From assembly GCA_017307855.1 (NCBI GenBank), contig JAFKGD010000002.1:434001-498000 (forward strand): a DNA stretch of 64,000 nucleotides, in the 5' to 3' direction. Made by a program: the position numbers and the translations under genes. This document shows, one piece after another, positions 7,069-17,025 of the stretch. The notes beneath the pieces were generated by a model. It was given only the letters and a program-made list of their open reading frames with translations, was not told where the DNA came from and did not search any database. Each line of letters opens with the position of its first letter. Positions within the stretch are counted from its first letter, which is position 1. Origin of the DNA: Burkholderiales bacterium (lineage in GTDB: Bacteria > Pseudomonadota > Gammaproteobacteria > Burkholderiales > Burkholderiaceae_C).

Positions 7069-8877
7069 ATGAGCTACACCAAGCAGAACATCACCACGCG
7101 CAAGTTCGACGTCGTCATCGTCGGCGCCGGCGGCTCCGGCATGCGCGCCGCGCTCGAACTCTCGCGCGCCGGCCTGAACGTCGCATCGCTCTCCAAGGTC
7201 TTCCCCACGCGCTCCCACACGGTGGCGGCGCAGGGCGGCGTGTCGGCCTCGCTGGGCAACATGTCCGAGGACAACTGGCACTACCACTTCTACGACACCA
7301 TCAAGGGCTCGGACTGGCTGGGCGACCAGGACGCGATCGAGTTCATGTGCCGTGAAGCGCCCAACGTCGTGATCGAGCTCGAGCACTTCGGCATGCCGTT
7401 CGACCGCAACCCCGACGGCACGATCTACCAGCGCCCGTTCGGCGGCCACACCGCCAACTACGGCGAAAAGCCCGTGCAGCGCGCCTGCGCGGCGGCCGAC
7501 CGCACCGGCCACGCCATGCTGCACACGCTGTACCAGCAGAACGTCAAGTCCAAGACGAACTTCTTCGTCGAATGGATGGCGCTCGACCTGATCCGCGACG
7601 CCGACGGCGACGTGGTGGGCGTGACCGCGCTCGAACTCGAAACCGGCGAGCTTTACGCCCTGCAGGCCAAGACCGTGTTGCTGGCCACCGGCGGCGCCGG
7701 CCGCATTTTCGCTGCGTCGACCAATGCCTTCATCAACACCGGCGACGGCCTGGGCATGGCGGCGCGCGCCGGCATCCCACTGCAGGACATGGAGTTCTGG
7801 CAGTTCCACCCCACCGGCGTGGCCGGCGCGGGCGTGCTGCTGACCGAAGGCTGCCGCGGCGAAGGCGCCATCCTGCTCAACAGCAACGGCGAGCGCTTCA
7901 TGGAGCGCTACGCGCCCACGCTGAAGGATCTGGCACCGCGCGACTTCGTCTCACGCTGCATGGACCAGGAGATCAAGGAAGGCCGGGGCTGCGGCCCGAA
8001 CAAGGACTACATCCTGCTCAAGCTCGACCACCTGGGCGCGGACACCATCCGCAAGCGCCTGCCGTCGGTGGAAGAGATCGGCCACAACTTCGCGAACGTG
8101 GACATCACGCGCGAGCCGATCCCCGTCGTGCCCACCATCCACTATCAGATGGGCGGCATCCCGACCAACATCAATGGCCAGGTCGTGGAGCAGAAGGGCG
8201 ACGAGCATGCCCGCGTCGTGAATGGTCTGTACGCCGTCGGCGAGTGCTCGTGCGTGTCGGTGCACGGCGCCAACCGCCTGGGCACGAACTCGCTGCTCGA
8301 CCTGCTGGTGTTCGGCAAGGCGGCGGGCAAGCACATCGTCGAGTATGTGAAGAACAGCGGCGAACACAAGCCGCTGCCGGCAGATGGCTGCGACCGCACG
8401 CTGACGCGCCTGAACCAGCTGGAGCAATCGACCGAGGGCACCTATGCGCAGGACGTCGCCAACGACATCCGCGCGACCATGCAGCAGCACGCGGGCGTGT
8501 TCCGCACGCAGGCCAGCATGGACGAGGGTGTGAGCAAGATCAACGCCATCCGCGAGCGCGTCGGCACCGTCACGCTCAAGGACAAGTCCAAGGTGTGGAA
8601 TACCGCCCGCATGGAAGCGCTGGAAGTCGACAACCTGATCGAAGTGGCGCAGGCCACCATGATCTCGGCCGCCGCCCGCCGCGAATGCCGTGGCGCCCAC
8701 ACCGTCAACGACTACGAGCATCCGGCCGACCACGCCGAGTTCCCGCTGGGCCGCAACGACAAGGAGTGGATGAAGCACACCCTCTGGCACAGCGTGACCA
8801 ACAGCCTGACCTACAAGCCGGTCAACCTCAAGCCGCTGACGGTGGAAAGCGTTCCGCCCAAGGTCCGCACGTTCTGA
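7069..8877 (+). CDS. sdhA: Succinate dehydrogenase flavoprotein subunit
   Basis: SdhA oxidises succinate to fumarate using covalently bound FAD. The 602-residue protein has the dinucleotide fold VVIVGAGGSGMRAAL at 15-29, the FAD-linked histidine in RSHTVAAQGG (H50), QFHPTGVAGAGVLLTEGCRG and the active-site stretch PTIHYQMGGIPTN. The C-terminal RRECRGAHTVNDYEHP and the terminal PPKVRTF match the family. The start at 7069 gives the family N-terminus. sdhB follows after 28 bases; SdhE downstream would help attach FAD. Confidence 0.98.
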   Translation: MSYTKQNITTRKFDVVIVGAGGSGMRAALELSRAGLNVASLSKVFPTRSHTVAAQGGVSASLGNMSEDNWHYHFYDTIKGSDWLGDQDAIEFMCREAPNVVIELEHFGMPFDRNPDGTIYQRPFGGHTANYGEKPVQRACAAADRTGHAMLHTLYQQNVKSKTNFFVEWMALDLIRDADGDVVGVTALELETGELYALQAKTVLLATGGAGRIFAASTNAFINTGDGLGMAARAGIPLQDMEFWQFHPTGVAGAGVLLTEGCRGEGAILLNSNGERFMERYAPTLKDLAPRDFVSRCMDQEIKEGRGCGPNKDYILLKLDHLGADTIRKRLPSVEEIGHNFANVDITREPIPVVPTIHYQMGGIPTNINGQVVEQKGDEHARVVNGLYAVGECSCVSVHGANRLGTNSLLDLLVFGKAAGKHIVEYVKNSGEHKPLPADGCDRTLTRLNQLEQSTEGTYAQDVANDIRATMQQHAGVFRTQASMDEGVSKINAIRERVGTVTLKDKSKVWNTARMEALEVDNLIEVAQATMISAAARRECRGAHTVNDYEHPADHAEFPLGRNDKEWMKHTLWHSVTNSLTYKPVNLKPLTVESVPPKVRTF

Positions 8878-8905
8878 TCACCGAAGAGCCCCACGGGAAA
8901 ACGAC

Positions 8906-9607
8906 ATGAAGCGCACATTCCAGATCTACCGCTACGACCCCGACAAGGACGCCAAGCCCTACATGCAGACCGTCGAGATCGAACTCGACGGCCACGAGCG
9001 CATGCTGCTGGACGCGCTCGTCAAACTCAAGGCGCAGGATCCTTCCATCTCGTTCCGGCGTTCCTGCCGCGAAGGTGTCTGCGGATCCGACGCCATGAAC
9101 ATCAACGGCAAGAACGGCCTGGCGTGCCTGACCAACATGAACACGCTCAAGGGCACCATCGTGCTCAAGCCGCTGCCGGGCCTGCCCGTGATCCGCGACC
9201 TGATCGTCGACATGACGCAGTTCTTCAAGCAGTACAACTCGATCAAGCCTTACCTCATCACCGAGGGCCTGGCGCCCGAGCGCGAACGACTGCAGTCCCC
9301 CGAGGAGCGCGAAGAGCTCAATGGCCTGTACGAGTGCATCCTGTGCGCGAGCTGTTCGACCAGCTGCCCGAGCTTCTGGTGGAACCCCGACAAGTTCGTG
9401 GGCCCCGCCGGGCTGCTGCAGGCCTACCGCTTCATCGCCGACAGCCGCGACGAAGCCACCGGCGCGCGCCTGGACAACCTCGAGGATCCGTACCGCCTGT
9501 TCCGCTGCCACACCATCATGAACTGCGTGGACGTGTGCCCGAAGGGCCTGAACCCCACCAAGGCGATCGGAAAGATCAAGGAACTGATGGTGCGCCGCGC
9601 CATCTGA
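8906..9607 (+). CDS. sdhB: Succinate dehydrogenase iron-sulfur subunit
   Basis: SdhB passes electrons from SdhA to the quinone site through three Fe-S clusters. All ligand blocks are visible in the 233 residues: SCREGVCGSDAMNINGKNG for the 2Fe-2S cluster (C54, C59, then C74), CILCASCSTSCPSFWW for the 4Fe-4S cluster and CHTIMNCVDVCPKGLNP for the 3Fe-4S cluster. The length is normal. sdhE begins 4 bases after the stop, so the two are probably translated from one message. Confidence 0.97.
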   Translation: MKRTFQIYRYDPDKDAKPYMQTVEIELDGHERMLLDALVKLKAQDPSISFRRSCREGVCGSDAMNINGKNGLACLTNMNTLKGTIVLKPLPGLPVIRDLIVDMTQFFKQYNSIKPYLITEGLAPERERLQSPEEREELNGLYECILCASCSTSCPSFWWNPDKFVGPAGLLQAYRFIADSRDEATGARLDNLEDPYRLFRCHTIMNCVDVCPKGLNPTKAIGKIKELMVRRAI

Positions 9608-9611
9608 CACC

Positions 9612-9908
9612 ATGGAGGCAGACGTGCTCGACACCCGCACCCTCGGCAAGCTTCAGTGGCGCTGCCGCCGGGGACTGCTCGAGAACGATCTGCTGATCGG
9701 CCGGTTCTTCGAGCGCCACGGCCACCAGGTCACCACAGCGCAGGCCGAGGCTCTGGCCGTGCTCATGGATCTGGGCGACAACGATCTCATGGACCTGCTG
9801 CTGCGGCGCACCGAGCTGCAGGGCGAACTCGATACCAGGGACATCAAAGAAGTGCTCGAGATGATGAGGCCGCCGTTGCCCGCATCCCAGAAGTCAACCG
9901 GACACTAG
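9612..9908 (+). CDS. sdhE: FAD assembly factor SdhE
   Basis: SdhE (YgfY/CptB, DUF339) promotes covalent flavinylation of SdhA. The 98-residue protein contains the hallmark [10 protein letters not shown] (the RGxxE motif) near residues 19-28, followed by the acidic helices [20 protein letters not shown] of the five-helix fold. It lies directly between sdhB and gltA, the usual betaproteobacterial place. Another start, the GTG at 9624, is possible. The partner often found beside it in gammaproteobacteria, ygfX, is not adjacent; a YgfX-like gene occurs at 41256-41723. Confidence 0.92.
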   Translation: MEADVLDTRTLGKLQWRCRRGLLENDLLIGRFFERHGHQVTTAQAEALAVLMDLGDNDLMDLLLRRTELQGELDTRDIKEVLEMMRPPLPASQKSTGH

Positions 9909-9924
9909 TGAAGGAAGCGAATCT

Positions 9925-11235
9925 ATGAAACTTGCAGACAACAAAGCCACCCTGTCGTTTTCCAACGGCGGCCCGAGCGTGGAGTTGCCGGTGTACCAGG
10001 GCAGCATCGGCCCCGACGTCATCGACATCCGCAAGCTGTATGCGCAGACGGGCATGTTCACCTATGACCCGGGCTTCCTGTCCACGGCCTCGTGCCAGTC
10101 GGCCATCACCTATATCGACGGCGACAAGGGCGAGCTGCTGTATCGCGGCTATCCCATCGAGCAGCTGGCGGTGAACTGCGACTTCCTGGAAACCTGCCAT
10201 CTGTTGCTGTACGGCGAGCTGCCGAATGCCGACCAGAAGAAGACCTTCTCGGACACCGTGACCCGTCACACGATGGTGAACGAGCAGATGCAGTTCTTCC
10301 TGCGCGGCTTCCGCCGGGATGCGCACCCGATGGCCGTGCTGACGGGCCTGGTGGGCGGCCTGTCGGCCTTCTATCACGACAGCACCGACATCAACAATCC
10401 CGAGCACCGCGAGATCGCCGCGATCCGCCTGATCGCGAAGATGCCGACGCTGGTGTCGATGGCCTACAAGTACGGCATCGGCCAGCCTTACATGTACCCG
10501 CGCAACGAACTTTCGTACGCCGGCAATTTCCTGCGCATGATGTTCGGCGTGCCGCCGGAAGACTACGTGGTGAATCCGGTCCTAGAGCGCGCGCTCGACC
10601 GCATCTTCATCCTCCACGCCGACCACGAGCAGAACGCATCCACGTCCACCGTCCGCCTGTGCGGCTCGTCGGGCACCAACCCGTTCGCGGCCATCGCTGC
10701 TGGCGTGGCGTGTCTGTGGGGCCCGGCCCACGGCGGCGCCAACGAGGCCTGCCTGAACATGCTCGAAGACATCCAGCGCAACGGTGGCGTCTCGAAGGTC
10801 GGCGAGTTCATGGAGAAGGTCAAGGACAAGAGCTCCGGCGTCAAGCTCATGGGCTTCGGTCACCGCGTCTACAAGAACTACGATCCGCGCGCCAAGCTGA
10901 TGCAGGAAACCTGCAACGAAGTGCTGAACGAACTGGGCCTGGAAAACGACCCGCTGTTCAAGCTGGCCAAGGAGTTGGAAAAGATCGCCCTGGAAGACGA
11001 CTACTTCGTGCAGCGCAAGCTCTACCCGAACGTCGACTTCTACTCCGGCATCGTGCAGCGCGCCATCGGCATTCCGGTGAACCTGTTCACCGGCATCTTC
11101 GCCCTGGCCCGTACCGTGGGCTGGATCGCCCAGCTCAACGAGATGATCGGCGACCCCGAGTACAAGATCGGCCGCCCGCGCCAGCTGTTCGACGGCGCCA
11201 CCAAGCGCGACGTCAAGCCCCTGGCACAGCGCTGA
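9925..11235 (+). CDS. gltA: Citrate synthase (type II)
   Basis: Condenses oxaloacetate with acetyl-CoA to citrate. The 436-residue, hexameric-type sequence carries the catalytic residues in [16 protein letters not shown] (near residue 230), [15 protein letters not shown] (near 313) and [10 protein letters not shown] (Asp near 370). It ends in the family's conserved [19 protein letters not shown]. An AGGA ribosome site precedes the ATG. It ends the sdh-gltA run and is followed by a clear intrinsic terminator. Confidence 0.98.
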   Translation: MKLADNKATLSFSNGGPSVELPVYQGSIGPDVIDIRKLYAQTGMFTYDPGFLSTASCQSAITYIDGDKGELLYRGYPIEQLAVNCDFLETCHLLLYGELPNADQKKTFSDTVTRHTMVNEQMQFFLRGFRRDAHPMAVLTGLVGGLSAFYHDSTDINNPEHREIAAIRLIAKMPTLVSMAYKYGIGQPYMYPRNELSYAGNFLRMMFGVPPEDYVVNPVLERALDRIFILHADHEQNASTSTVRLCGSSGTNPFAAIAAGVACLWGPAHGGANEACLNMLEDIQRNGGVSKVGEFMEKVKDKSSGVKLMGFGHRVYKNYDPRAKLMQETCNEVLNELGLENDPLFKLAKELEKIALEDDYFVQRKLYPNVDFYSGIVQRAIGIPVNLFTGIFALARTVGWIAQLNEMIGDPEYKIGRPRQLFDGATKRDVKPLAQR

Positions 11236-11258
11236 TCGGCAATACCGTACCGGTACGA

Positions 11259-11289
11259 AGGCCCGCTCCGCGCGGGCCTTTTCTTTTTC
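11259..11289 (+). terminator. Intrinsic terminator after gltA
   Basis: AAGGCCCGC (11259-11267) pairs with GCGGGCCTT (11272-11280) around a short loop, and the T-rich tail TTCTTTTT follows. It closes the sdhCDAB-sdhE-gltA transcript. Confidence 0.85.
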
Positions 11290-11432
11290 CGGCGGCGAAT
11301 GCCGGGCCTGCCGAGCCAGGAGGGCCACCGTCTGCTGTCGGCACTCCTGCCATCTCATCAGGAGATGGCGGAACACGTCATTCAGATGGAAAATCGCAGT
11401 CTCCCATCGCCCCTGACGATGGCCTGCCGCCC

Positions 11433-12353
11433 ATGAGCCTGTCCGAACGCAACTTCGCCCGCCGCATCGACCTCACGTCGTTGCAGCTGTTCGTCGCCGT
11501 GTGCGAACTGGGCAGCATCGGGCGCGCGGCAGAGCGCGAATTCATCGCGGCCTCTGCCGTGAGCAAGCGATTGGCCGAACTGGAGAGCGTGCTGGGCACG
11601 GCCCTGCTCTACCGCCACAGCCGTGGCGTCGACCTTACGCCCGCCGGCCAGAGCCTGCTGCACCATGCCCGCAGCGTGCTGTTTGGCCTCGAGAAGATGC
11701 AGGGCGAGCTGTCCGAGTACACCGACGGCGTGCGTGGCCACGTGCGCGTGCACGCCAGCATCTCGGCCGTGGTGCAGTTCCTGCCCGAAGACCTGGGCGC
11801 CTTCGTCGGCCGGCACGAGCACGTCAAGATCGACCTGGAGGAACATCTGAGTTCCGAGGTGATGCGCGCTGTGCAGGAAGGTGCGGCCGACCTGGGCATC
11901 TGCAACACGGCGGGCGGTACCGGCGGCCTGCAGACGCAGCCCTATCGCGAGGACGAACTCGTGCTCGTGGCTACGCAGGGCCACCCGCTGCTGCAGCAGA
12001 CGGCGCCGATCGCCTTCGCCGACGCGCTCGACTTCGATCATGTCGGGCTGCATGCCAACAGCTCGATCTACCGGGCGATGCAGCAGGCGGCCACTGTGGC
12101 GGGTCGCACCGTGCGCCTGCGCATCCAGGTGGCCGGGCTCGATGCCATGGCGCGCATGATCGACAACGGCCTGGGCGTGGGCGTGATGCCGCGCCGCGCG
12201 TTCGAACTCATGGCCCGTGCCACCGGCCGGCTGGCGGCAGCGCCACTGTCCGACAGCTGGGCGCGCCGGCGCATCGAACTGGTGGCACGCGACTTTTCCA
12301 CCCTGCCGGTCACGGCACGGCTGCTGGTCGAGCACCTGCGGCCAGCCGCCTAG
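11433..12353 (+). CDS. LysR-family transcriptional regulator upstream of leuC
   Basis: This 306-residue LysR-type regulator has the N-terminal helix-turn-helix (LQLFVAVCELGSIGRAAERE, AASAVSKRLAELE, about residues 16-60). A periplasmic-binding-protein-like effector domain follows (HVRVHASISAVVQFLPEDLG, IDNGLGVGVMPRRAF). It lies after the gltA terminator and only 30 bases before leuC on the same strand, so it is likely co-transcribed with the leucine genes and may control them or gltA. Its effector is not evident. The ATG at 11433 places the HTH at the usual distance from the N-terminus. Confidence 0.85.
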   Translation: MSLSERNFARRIDLTSLQLFVAVCELGSIGRAAEREFIAASAVSKRLAELESVLGTALLYRHSRGVDLTPAGQSLLHHARSVLFGLEKMQGELSEYTDGVRGHVRVHASISAVVQFLPEDLGAFVGRHEHVKIDLEEHLSSEVMRAVQEGAADLGICNTAGGTGGLQTQPYREDELVLVATQGHPLLQQTAPIAFADALDFDHVGLHANSSIYRAMQQAATVAGRTVRLRIQVAGLDAMARMIDNGLGVGVMPRRAFELMARATGRLAAAPLSDSWARRRIELVARDFSTLPVTARLLVEHLRPAA

Positions 12354-12383
12354 AATTTCCATCCCCACGAAAGAAGAGACGCC

Positions 12384-13805
12384 ATGGGACGCACCCTCTA
12401 CGACAAGATCTGGGACGAACACGTCGTCCACACCGAGGAAGACGGCACGTCCGTCCTCTACATCGACCGCCATCTGGTGCACGAAGTCACCAGCCCGCAG
12501 GCCTTCGAGGGCCTGCGCGAAGCCGGGCGCAAGCTCTGGCGCGTGAGCTCGGTGGTGGCCACAGCCGACCACAACACCCCCACCACGGGCTGGGAGCGCG
12601 GCTACGACGGCATCACCGATCCCATCAGCAAGGAGCAGGTGACCACGCTCGACAGCAACATCGGCGAATTCGGCGCCGCTGCGTTCTTCCCGTTCCTCAG
12701 CAAGCGCCAGGGCATCGTGCACGTGATCGGCCCCGAGAACGGTGCCACGCTGCCCGGCATGACCGTGGTCTGCGGCGACAGCCACACCAGCACGCACGGC
12801 GCGTTCGGCGCACTGGCGCACGGCATCGGTACCAGTGAGGTCGAGCACGTGATGGCCACGCAGACGCTGTTGGCCAAGAAGGCGAAGAACATGCTGGTGA
12901 AGGTCGAGGGCAAGCTGCCCCTGGGCTGCACCGCCAAGGACATCGTTCTTGCCATCATCGGCCGCATCGGTACGGCCGGCGGCACGGGCTACACCATCGA
13001 GTTCGCCGGCTCCGCGATCCGCGACCTGACCATGGAAGGCCGCATGACAGTCTGCAACATGGCGATCGAGGGCGGCGCCCGCGCCGGTCTGGTGGCCGTC
13101 GACCAGAAGACCATCGACTACGTGAAAGGCCGACCGCTGGCGCCAACGGGCGTCGAATGGGAACAGGCTGTCGCCTACTGGAAGACGCTGCACTCCGACC
13201 CCGACGCGAAGTTCGACACCTTGGTCGAGCTCGACGCCACACAGATCAAACCGCAGGTCACGTGGGGCACGTCACCCGAAATGGTGCTGCCCATCGACGC
13301 GCGCGTGCCCGATCCCGACAAAGAGAAGGACGCCAACAAGCGCGCTGCCATCGAACGCGCGCTCACCTACATGGGCCTCGAGCCCAACAAGGCGATGAAC
13401 GACATCTTCATCGACAAGGTTTTCATCGGCAGTTGCACCAACAGTCGGATTGAGGACATGCGCGAAGCCGCTGCGGTGGTGAAGAAGCTCGGCCAGAAGG
13501 TCGCCAGAAACGTCAAGCTCGCCATGGTGGTGCCCGGTTCGGGTCTCGTGAAAGAGCAGGCCGAACGCGAGGGCCTGCACGAGGTCTTCCGCGCCGCAGG
13601 CTTCGAGTGGCGCGAGCCTGGCTGCTCGATGTGCCTGGCCATGAATGCCGACCGGCTCGAGCCGGGCGAACGTTGCGCCTCGACCAGCAACCGCAACTTC
13701 GAAGGCCGCCAGGGCGCCGGCGGACGCACGCACCTCGTCAGCCCGGCGATGGCGGCGGCAGCGGCCATCCATGGCCATTTCGTCGACGTACGCACCATGG
13801 CCTGA
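12384..13805 (+). CDS. leuC: 3-isopropylmalate dehydratase, large subunit
   Basis: With LeuD it isomerises 2-isopropylmalate to 3-isopropylmalate in leucine synthesis. The 473-residue protein has the aconitase-family motifs [33 protein letters not shown] (cluster Cys near 351) and [12 protein letters not shown] (cluster cysteines near 413 and 416), so all three 4Fe-4S ligands are present. leuD follows after 19 bases. Confidence 0.97.
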   Translation: MGRTLYDKIWDEHVVHTEEDGTSVLYIDRHLVHEVTSPQAFEGLREAGRKLWRVSSVVATADHNTPTTGWERGYDGITDPISKEQVTTLDSNIGEFGAAAFFPFLSKRQGIVHVIGPENGATLPGMTVVCGDSHTSTHGAFGALAHGIGTSEVEHVMATQTLLAKKAKNMLVKVEGKLPLGCTAKDIVLAIIGRIGTAGGTGYTIEFAGSAIRDLTMEGRMTVCNMAIEGGARAGLVAVDQKTIDYVKGRPLAPTGVEWEQAVAYWKTLHSDPDAKFDTLVELDATQIKPQVTWGTSPEMVLPIDARVPDPDKEKDANKRAAIERALTYMGLEPNKAMNDIFIDKVFIGSCTNSRIEDMREAAAVVKKLGQKVARNVKLAMVVPGSGLVKEQAEREGLHEVFRAAGFEWREPGCSMCLAMNADRLEPGERCASTSNRNFEGRQGAGGRTHLVSPAMAAAAAIHGHFVDVRTMA

Positions 13806-13824
13806 ACGCGAAGCGAGAACACAC

Positions 13825-14475
13825 ATGCAGAAATTCACCGTGCACAAGGGCCTCGTGGCGCCCATGGACCGCGAGAACGTCGATACCGACGCGATCATCC
13901 CCAAGCAGTTCCTCAAGTCGATCCGCAAGACGGGATTCGGACCGAACCTGTTCGACGAGTGGCGCTATCTGGACCATGGCGAACCCGGCATGGATCCCGC
14001 CAGCCGCAAGCCGAACCCCGACTTCGTGCTCAACCAGCCTCGCTACCAGGGCGCTTCGGTGCTGCTGGCGCGCCGCAACTTCGGCTGTGGGTCGAGCCGT
14101 GAGCACGCGCCCTGGGCGCTCGACCAGTACGGCTTCCGCTCGATCATCGCGCCGAGCTTCGCCGACATCTTCTTCAACAACAGCTTCAAGAACGGCCTGT
14201 TGCCCATCGTGCTGCCCGAGGCCACGGTGGCCCGGCTGTTCGACGAAGTGGCGGCATTTCCCGGTTACGCGCTCACCGTGGATCTGGAGCGGCAGGTCAT
14301 CGTCAAGCCCGACGGGGAGGAGATCGCCTTCGACGTGCAGCCCTTCCGCAAGTACTGCCTGATTAACGGTCTGGACGACATCGGCCTCACGCTGCGCCAC
14401 AAGGACAAGATCAAGGCGTTCGAAGCCGAGCGCCTGGCCGCCAAGCCCTGGCTGGCGCACCAGATGGTCGGCTGA
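13825..14475 (+). CDS. leuD: 3-isopropylmalate dehydratase, small subunit
   Basis: The swivel-domain partner of LeuC. The 216-residue protein begins [20 protein letters not shown] and contains [14 protein letters not shown] and the substrate-binding loop [15 protein letters not shown] near residue 86. The upstream open extension lies inside leuC and is not used. leuB follows after 41 bases. Confidence 0.97.
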   Translation: MQKFTVHKGLVAPMDRENVDTDAIIPKQFLKSIRKTGFGPNLFDEWRYLDHGEPGMDPASRKPNPDFVLNQPRYQGASVLLARRNFGCGSSREHAPWALDQYGFRSIIAPSFADIFFNNSFKNGLLPIVLPEATVARLFDEVAAFPGYALTVDLERQVIVKPDGEEIAFDVQPFRKYCLINGLDDIGLTLRHKDKIKAFEAERLAAKPWLAHQMVG

Positions 14476-14516
14476 CCAACCTGCCTTTCCTCAATCCAAC
14501 GACAGAGAAGAAGACC

Positions 14517-15605
14517 ATGAAGATCGCAGTCCTGCCGGGAGACGGCATCGGAACCGAAATCGTTGCGGAAGCCATCCGCGTACTGGAAGTGCTCGACCTC
14601 CGGTTCGAGATGGAGAGCGCGCTGGTGGGCGGCGCCGCTTACGACGCGCACGGCCACCCGCTGCCGGAAGCCACACTCAAGCTGGCCAAGGAAGCCGACG
14701 CGGTGCTGTTCGGTGCCGTGGGCGACTGGAAGTACGACTCGCTGGAACGCCAGTTCCGGCCCGAGCAGGCCATCCTCGGCCTGCGCAAGAACCTGGGCCT
14801 TTTTGCCAACTTCCGTCCGGCCATCTGCTACGAGCAGCTGACGCACGCCTCCAGCCTCAAGCCCGAGTTGGTGGCGGGCCTGGACATCCTCATCATCCGT
14901 GAGCTGACTGGCGACATCTACTTCGGCCAGCCTCGCGGCCGCCGCACGGCGGTCGACGGCCACTTCCCCGGTGCCGAGGAAGCCTTCGACACCATGCGCT
15001 ACAGCCGCCCTGAAGTCGAGCGCATCGCGCGTGTCGCCTTCGAGGCCGCCCGCAAGCGCAATCGCAAGGTGACCAGCGTGGACAAGGCCAACGTACTGGA
15101 AACGTTCCAGTTCTGGAAGGACGTCGTCATCGACGTGCACAAGGAGTATCCGGACATCGAGCTGGAGCACATGTACGTGGACAACGCGGCGATGCAACTG
15201 GTCCGCGCGCCCAAGAAGTTCGACGTGGTCGTCACGGGCAACATGTTCGGCGACATCCTGTCGGACGAAGCTGCCATGCTCACGGGCTCCATCGGCATGC
15301 TGCCCTCGGCCAGCCTGAATTCGAGCAATCAGGGCCTCTACGAGCCCAGCCACGGCAGCGCGCCGGACATCGCCGGCAAGGGCATCGCCAATCCTTTGGC
15401 TACAATATTGTCCGCTGCCATGATGCTCCGCTTTTCCCTCAACCAGCCCCAAGCCGCCGACCGGATCGAGTCCGCGGTCAAGCACGTTCTCGCGTCGGGC
15501 CTGCGTACGGCGGACATCCACTCCGAAGGCACCACCCTCGTCGGCACCCGTCAAATGGGTGACGCCGTCGTGGCCGCCATCACCAAAACCATTACCAAGA
15601 GCTGA
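14517..15605 (+). CDS. leuB: 3-isopropylmalate dehydrogenase
   Basis: NAD-dependent oxidative decarboxylase making 2-oxoisocaproate, the leucine precursor. The 362-residue protein has [20 protein letters not shown], the IPMDH-type [14 protein letters not shown], the catalytic-lysine region [17 protein letters not shown], the metal-binding aspartates in [20 protein letters not shown] and the NAD site [19 protein letters not shown]. It completes leuCDB. leuA is not in the window. Confidence 0.97.
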   Translation: MKIAVLPGDGIGTEIVAEAIRVLEVLDLRFEMESALVGGAAYDAHGHPLPEATLKLAKEADAVLFGAVGDWKYDSLERQFRPEQAILGLRKNLGLFANFRPAICYEQLTHASSLKPELVAGLDILIIRELTGDIYFGQPRGRRTAVDGHFPGAEEAFDTMRYSRPEVERIARVAFEAARKRNRKVTSVDKANVLETFQFWKDVVIDVHKEYPDIELEHMYVDNAAMQLVRAPKKFDVVVTGNMFGDILSDEAAMLTGSIGMLPSASLNSSNQGLYEPSHGSAPDIAGKGIANPLATILSAAMMLRFSLNQPQAADRIESAVKHVLASGLRTADIHSEGTTLVGTRQMGDAVVAAITKTITKS

Positions 15606-15629
15606 TAGCTCCGGTTCGTCGTGCGCCCT

Positions 15630-15654
15630 CTCCCGGCCTCTGACGAGCCGGGGG
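15630..15654 (+). other. Hairpin between leuB and asd
   Basis: CTCCCGGC (15630-15637) can pair with GCCGGGGG (15647-15654, one T-G pair) around a 9-base loop. A T-run comes only about 12 bases later. It may be a weak terminator or attenuator separating leuCDB from asd; the match is modest. Confidence 0.3.
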
Positions 15655-15688
15655 CGGAGAAACTTCTTTTTATTGAAAGGCGCATGTG

Positions 15689-16828
15689 ATGAGCAAGGTA
15701 GGTAATCTGGTAGGTCTCGTCGGTTGGCGAGGCATGGTGGGCTCGGTCCTGATGGACCGGATGCAGGCCGAAGGCGACTTCGACCTGATCGAGCCTGTGT
15801 TCTTCTCCACCTCCAACGCCGGCGGCAAGGCTCCGGCCCAGGCGAAGAACGAGAAGACACTGCGCGACGCCTACGACATCGAGGCACTCAAGCGCTGCGA
15901 CATCATCCTGACGGCACAGGGCGGCGACTACACCACGGAAGTCTTCCCCAAGTTGCGCGCCGCTGGCTGGAACGGCCACTGGATCGACGCCGCCTCGACG
16001 CTGCGCATGAAGGACGACGCCATCATCGTCCTCGATCCGGTCAACCTGCCCGTCATCAAGAATTCGCTGGCCAAGGGTGGCCGAAACTGGATCGGCGGCA
16101 ACTGCACGGTCAGCTGCATGCTCATGGGCGTTGGCGCGCTGTACAAGGCCGGGCTGGTCGAGTGGATGACCACCATGACCTACCAGGCCGCCTCTGGCGG
16201 CGGTGCACAGCACATGCGCGAGTTGCTCACGCAGTTCGGCACGCTCAATCGCGAGGTCAAGGCGCTGCTCGACGATCCCAAGAGCGCGATTCTGGAGATC
16301 GATCGCAAGGTGCTGGCGCGCCAGCAGGCGCTCACCTCCGACGAAACCGCGAACTTCGGCGTGCCGCTGGGCGGCTCGCTCATTCCCTGGATCGACAAGG
16401 ATCTGGGCAACGGCATGAGTCGCGAAGAGTGGAAGGGCGGCGCCGAGACCAACAAGATCCTGGGCCAGGGTGCGGGTTTCGGTACCGCCGAGACGCCGGT
16501 GGATGGTTTCTGCGTGCGCATCGGCGCTATGCGCTGCCACAGTCAGGCGCTGACCTTCAAGCTCACGAAGGACGTCCCGGTTGCCGACATCGAGGCGATG
16601 ATTGCAGCTGACAACCCCTGGGCCAAGCTCGTGCCAAACACCCGCGAGGCCACCGTGCGGGACCTCACGCCCGTTGCTGTAACAGGGACGCTGACCATCC
16701 CGGTCGGACGCGTGCGCAAGTTGGCCATGGGGCCGGAGTATGTCGGCGCTTTCACCATCGGGGACCAACTGCTGTGGGGCGCGGCCGAACCGTTGCGCCG
16801 CATGCTGCGAATCCTGCTGGAGGATTGA
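15689..16828 (+). CDS. asd: Aspartate-semialdehyde dehydrogenase
   Basis: Reduces aspartyl phosphate to aspartate semialdehyde, the branch point to lysine/diaminopimelate, threonine and methionine. The 379-residue protein has the NADP fold [20 protein letters not shown], the nucleophilic cysteine in [13 protein letters not shown] near residue 138, and the base histidine in [15 protein letters not shown] near residue 283. The ATG at 15689 is preferred to the overlapping GTG at 15686. Length and motifs match the proteobacterial (E. coli-like) type. Confidence 0.96.
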   Translation: MSKVGNLVGLVGWRGMVGSVLMDRMQAEGDFDLIEPVFFSTSNAGGKAPAQAKNEKTLRDAYDIEALKRCDIILTAQGGDYTTEVFPKLRAAGWNGHWIDAASTLRMKDDAIIVLDPVNLPVIKNSLAKGGRNWIGGNCTVSCMLMGVGALYKAGLVEWMTTMTYQAASGGGAQHMRELLTQFGTLNREVKALLDDPKSAILEIDRKVLARQQALTSDETANFGVPLGGSLIPWIDKDLGNGMSREEWKGGAETNKILGQGAGFGTAETPVDGFCVRIGAMRCHSQALTFKLTKDVPVADIEAMIAADNPWAKLVPNTREATVRDLTPVAVTGTLTIPVGRVRKLAMGPEYVGAFTIGDQLLWGAAEPLRRMLRILLED

Positions 16829-16852
16829 GCGGGGCTTGCGCACCAGAACCCG

Positions 16853-16890
16853 CAACGACCCGTAACCTGGCCGTTACGGGTCGTTGTCGT
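16853..16890 (+). terminator. Strong hairpin terminator after asd
   Basis: A perfect 14-base stem, CAACGACCCGTAAC (16853-16866) with GTTACGGGTCGTTG (16873-16886), encloses a 6-base loop 24 bases after the asd stop. The tail TCGTTT is only weakly T-rich. The isolation of fimV behind its own promoter supports a terminator role. Confidence 0.7.
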
Positions 16891-16959
16891 TTGACAACAG
16901 CAAAACCTGGCTGCCCGGCACCTCCCCAAAGGGCCCCAATCTTTAAAAGCTTCGTTAGC

Positions 16960-16988
16960 TTGTCAGCCTAAAACATTGATGTTAATGT
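16960..16988 (+). promoter_or_regulatory. Sigma-70-type promoter of fimV
   Basis: TTGTCA (16960-16965), a 17-base spacer, then TAATGT (16983-16988). The predicted start near 16995 leaves about 30 leader bases before the ATG at 17026, and almost none before the GTG at 17005, which favours the ATG. Confidence 0.6.
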
Positions 16989-17025
16989 CGTTTTTCAGTC
17001 TCCAGTGTCAAGGCTTGCGTCGAGA

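Noticed and set aside
11382-13193. Minus-strand open frame of 603 codons over the LysR gene and leuC
   Set aside because: His/Arg/Val-rich translation typical of antisense frames in GC-rich DNA; both genes on the plus strand are clearly real.
14265-15887. Minus-strand open frame of 540 codons over leuB and the leuD end
   Set aside because: It is the antisense shadow of conserved leuB and leuD, with no recognisable family motifs and no ribosome site.
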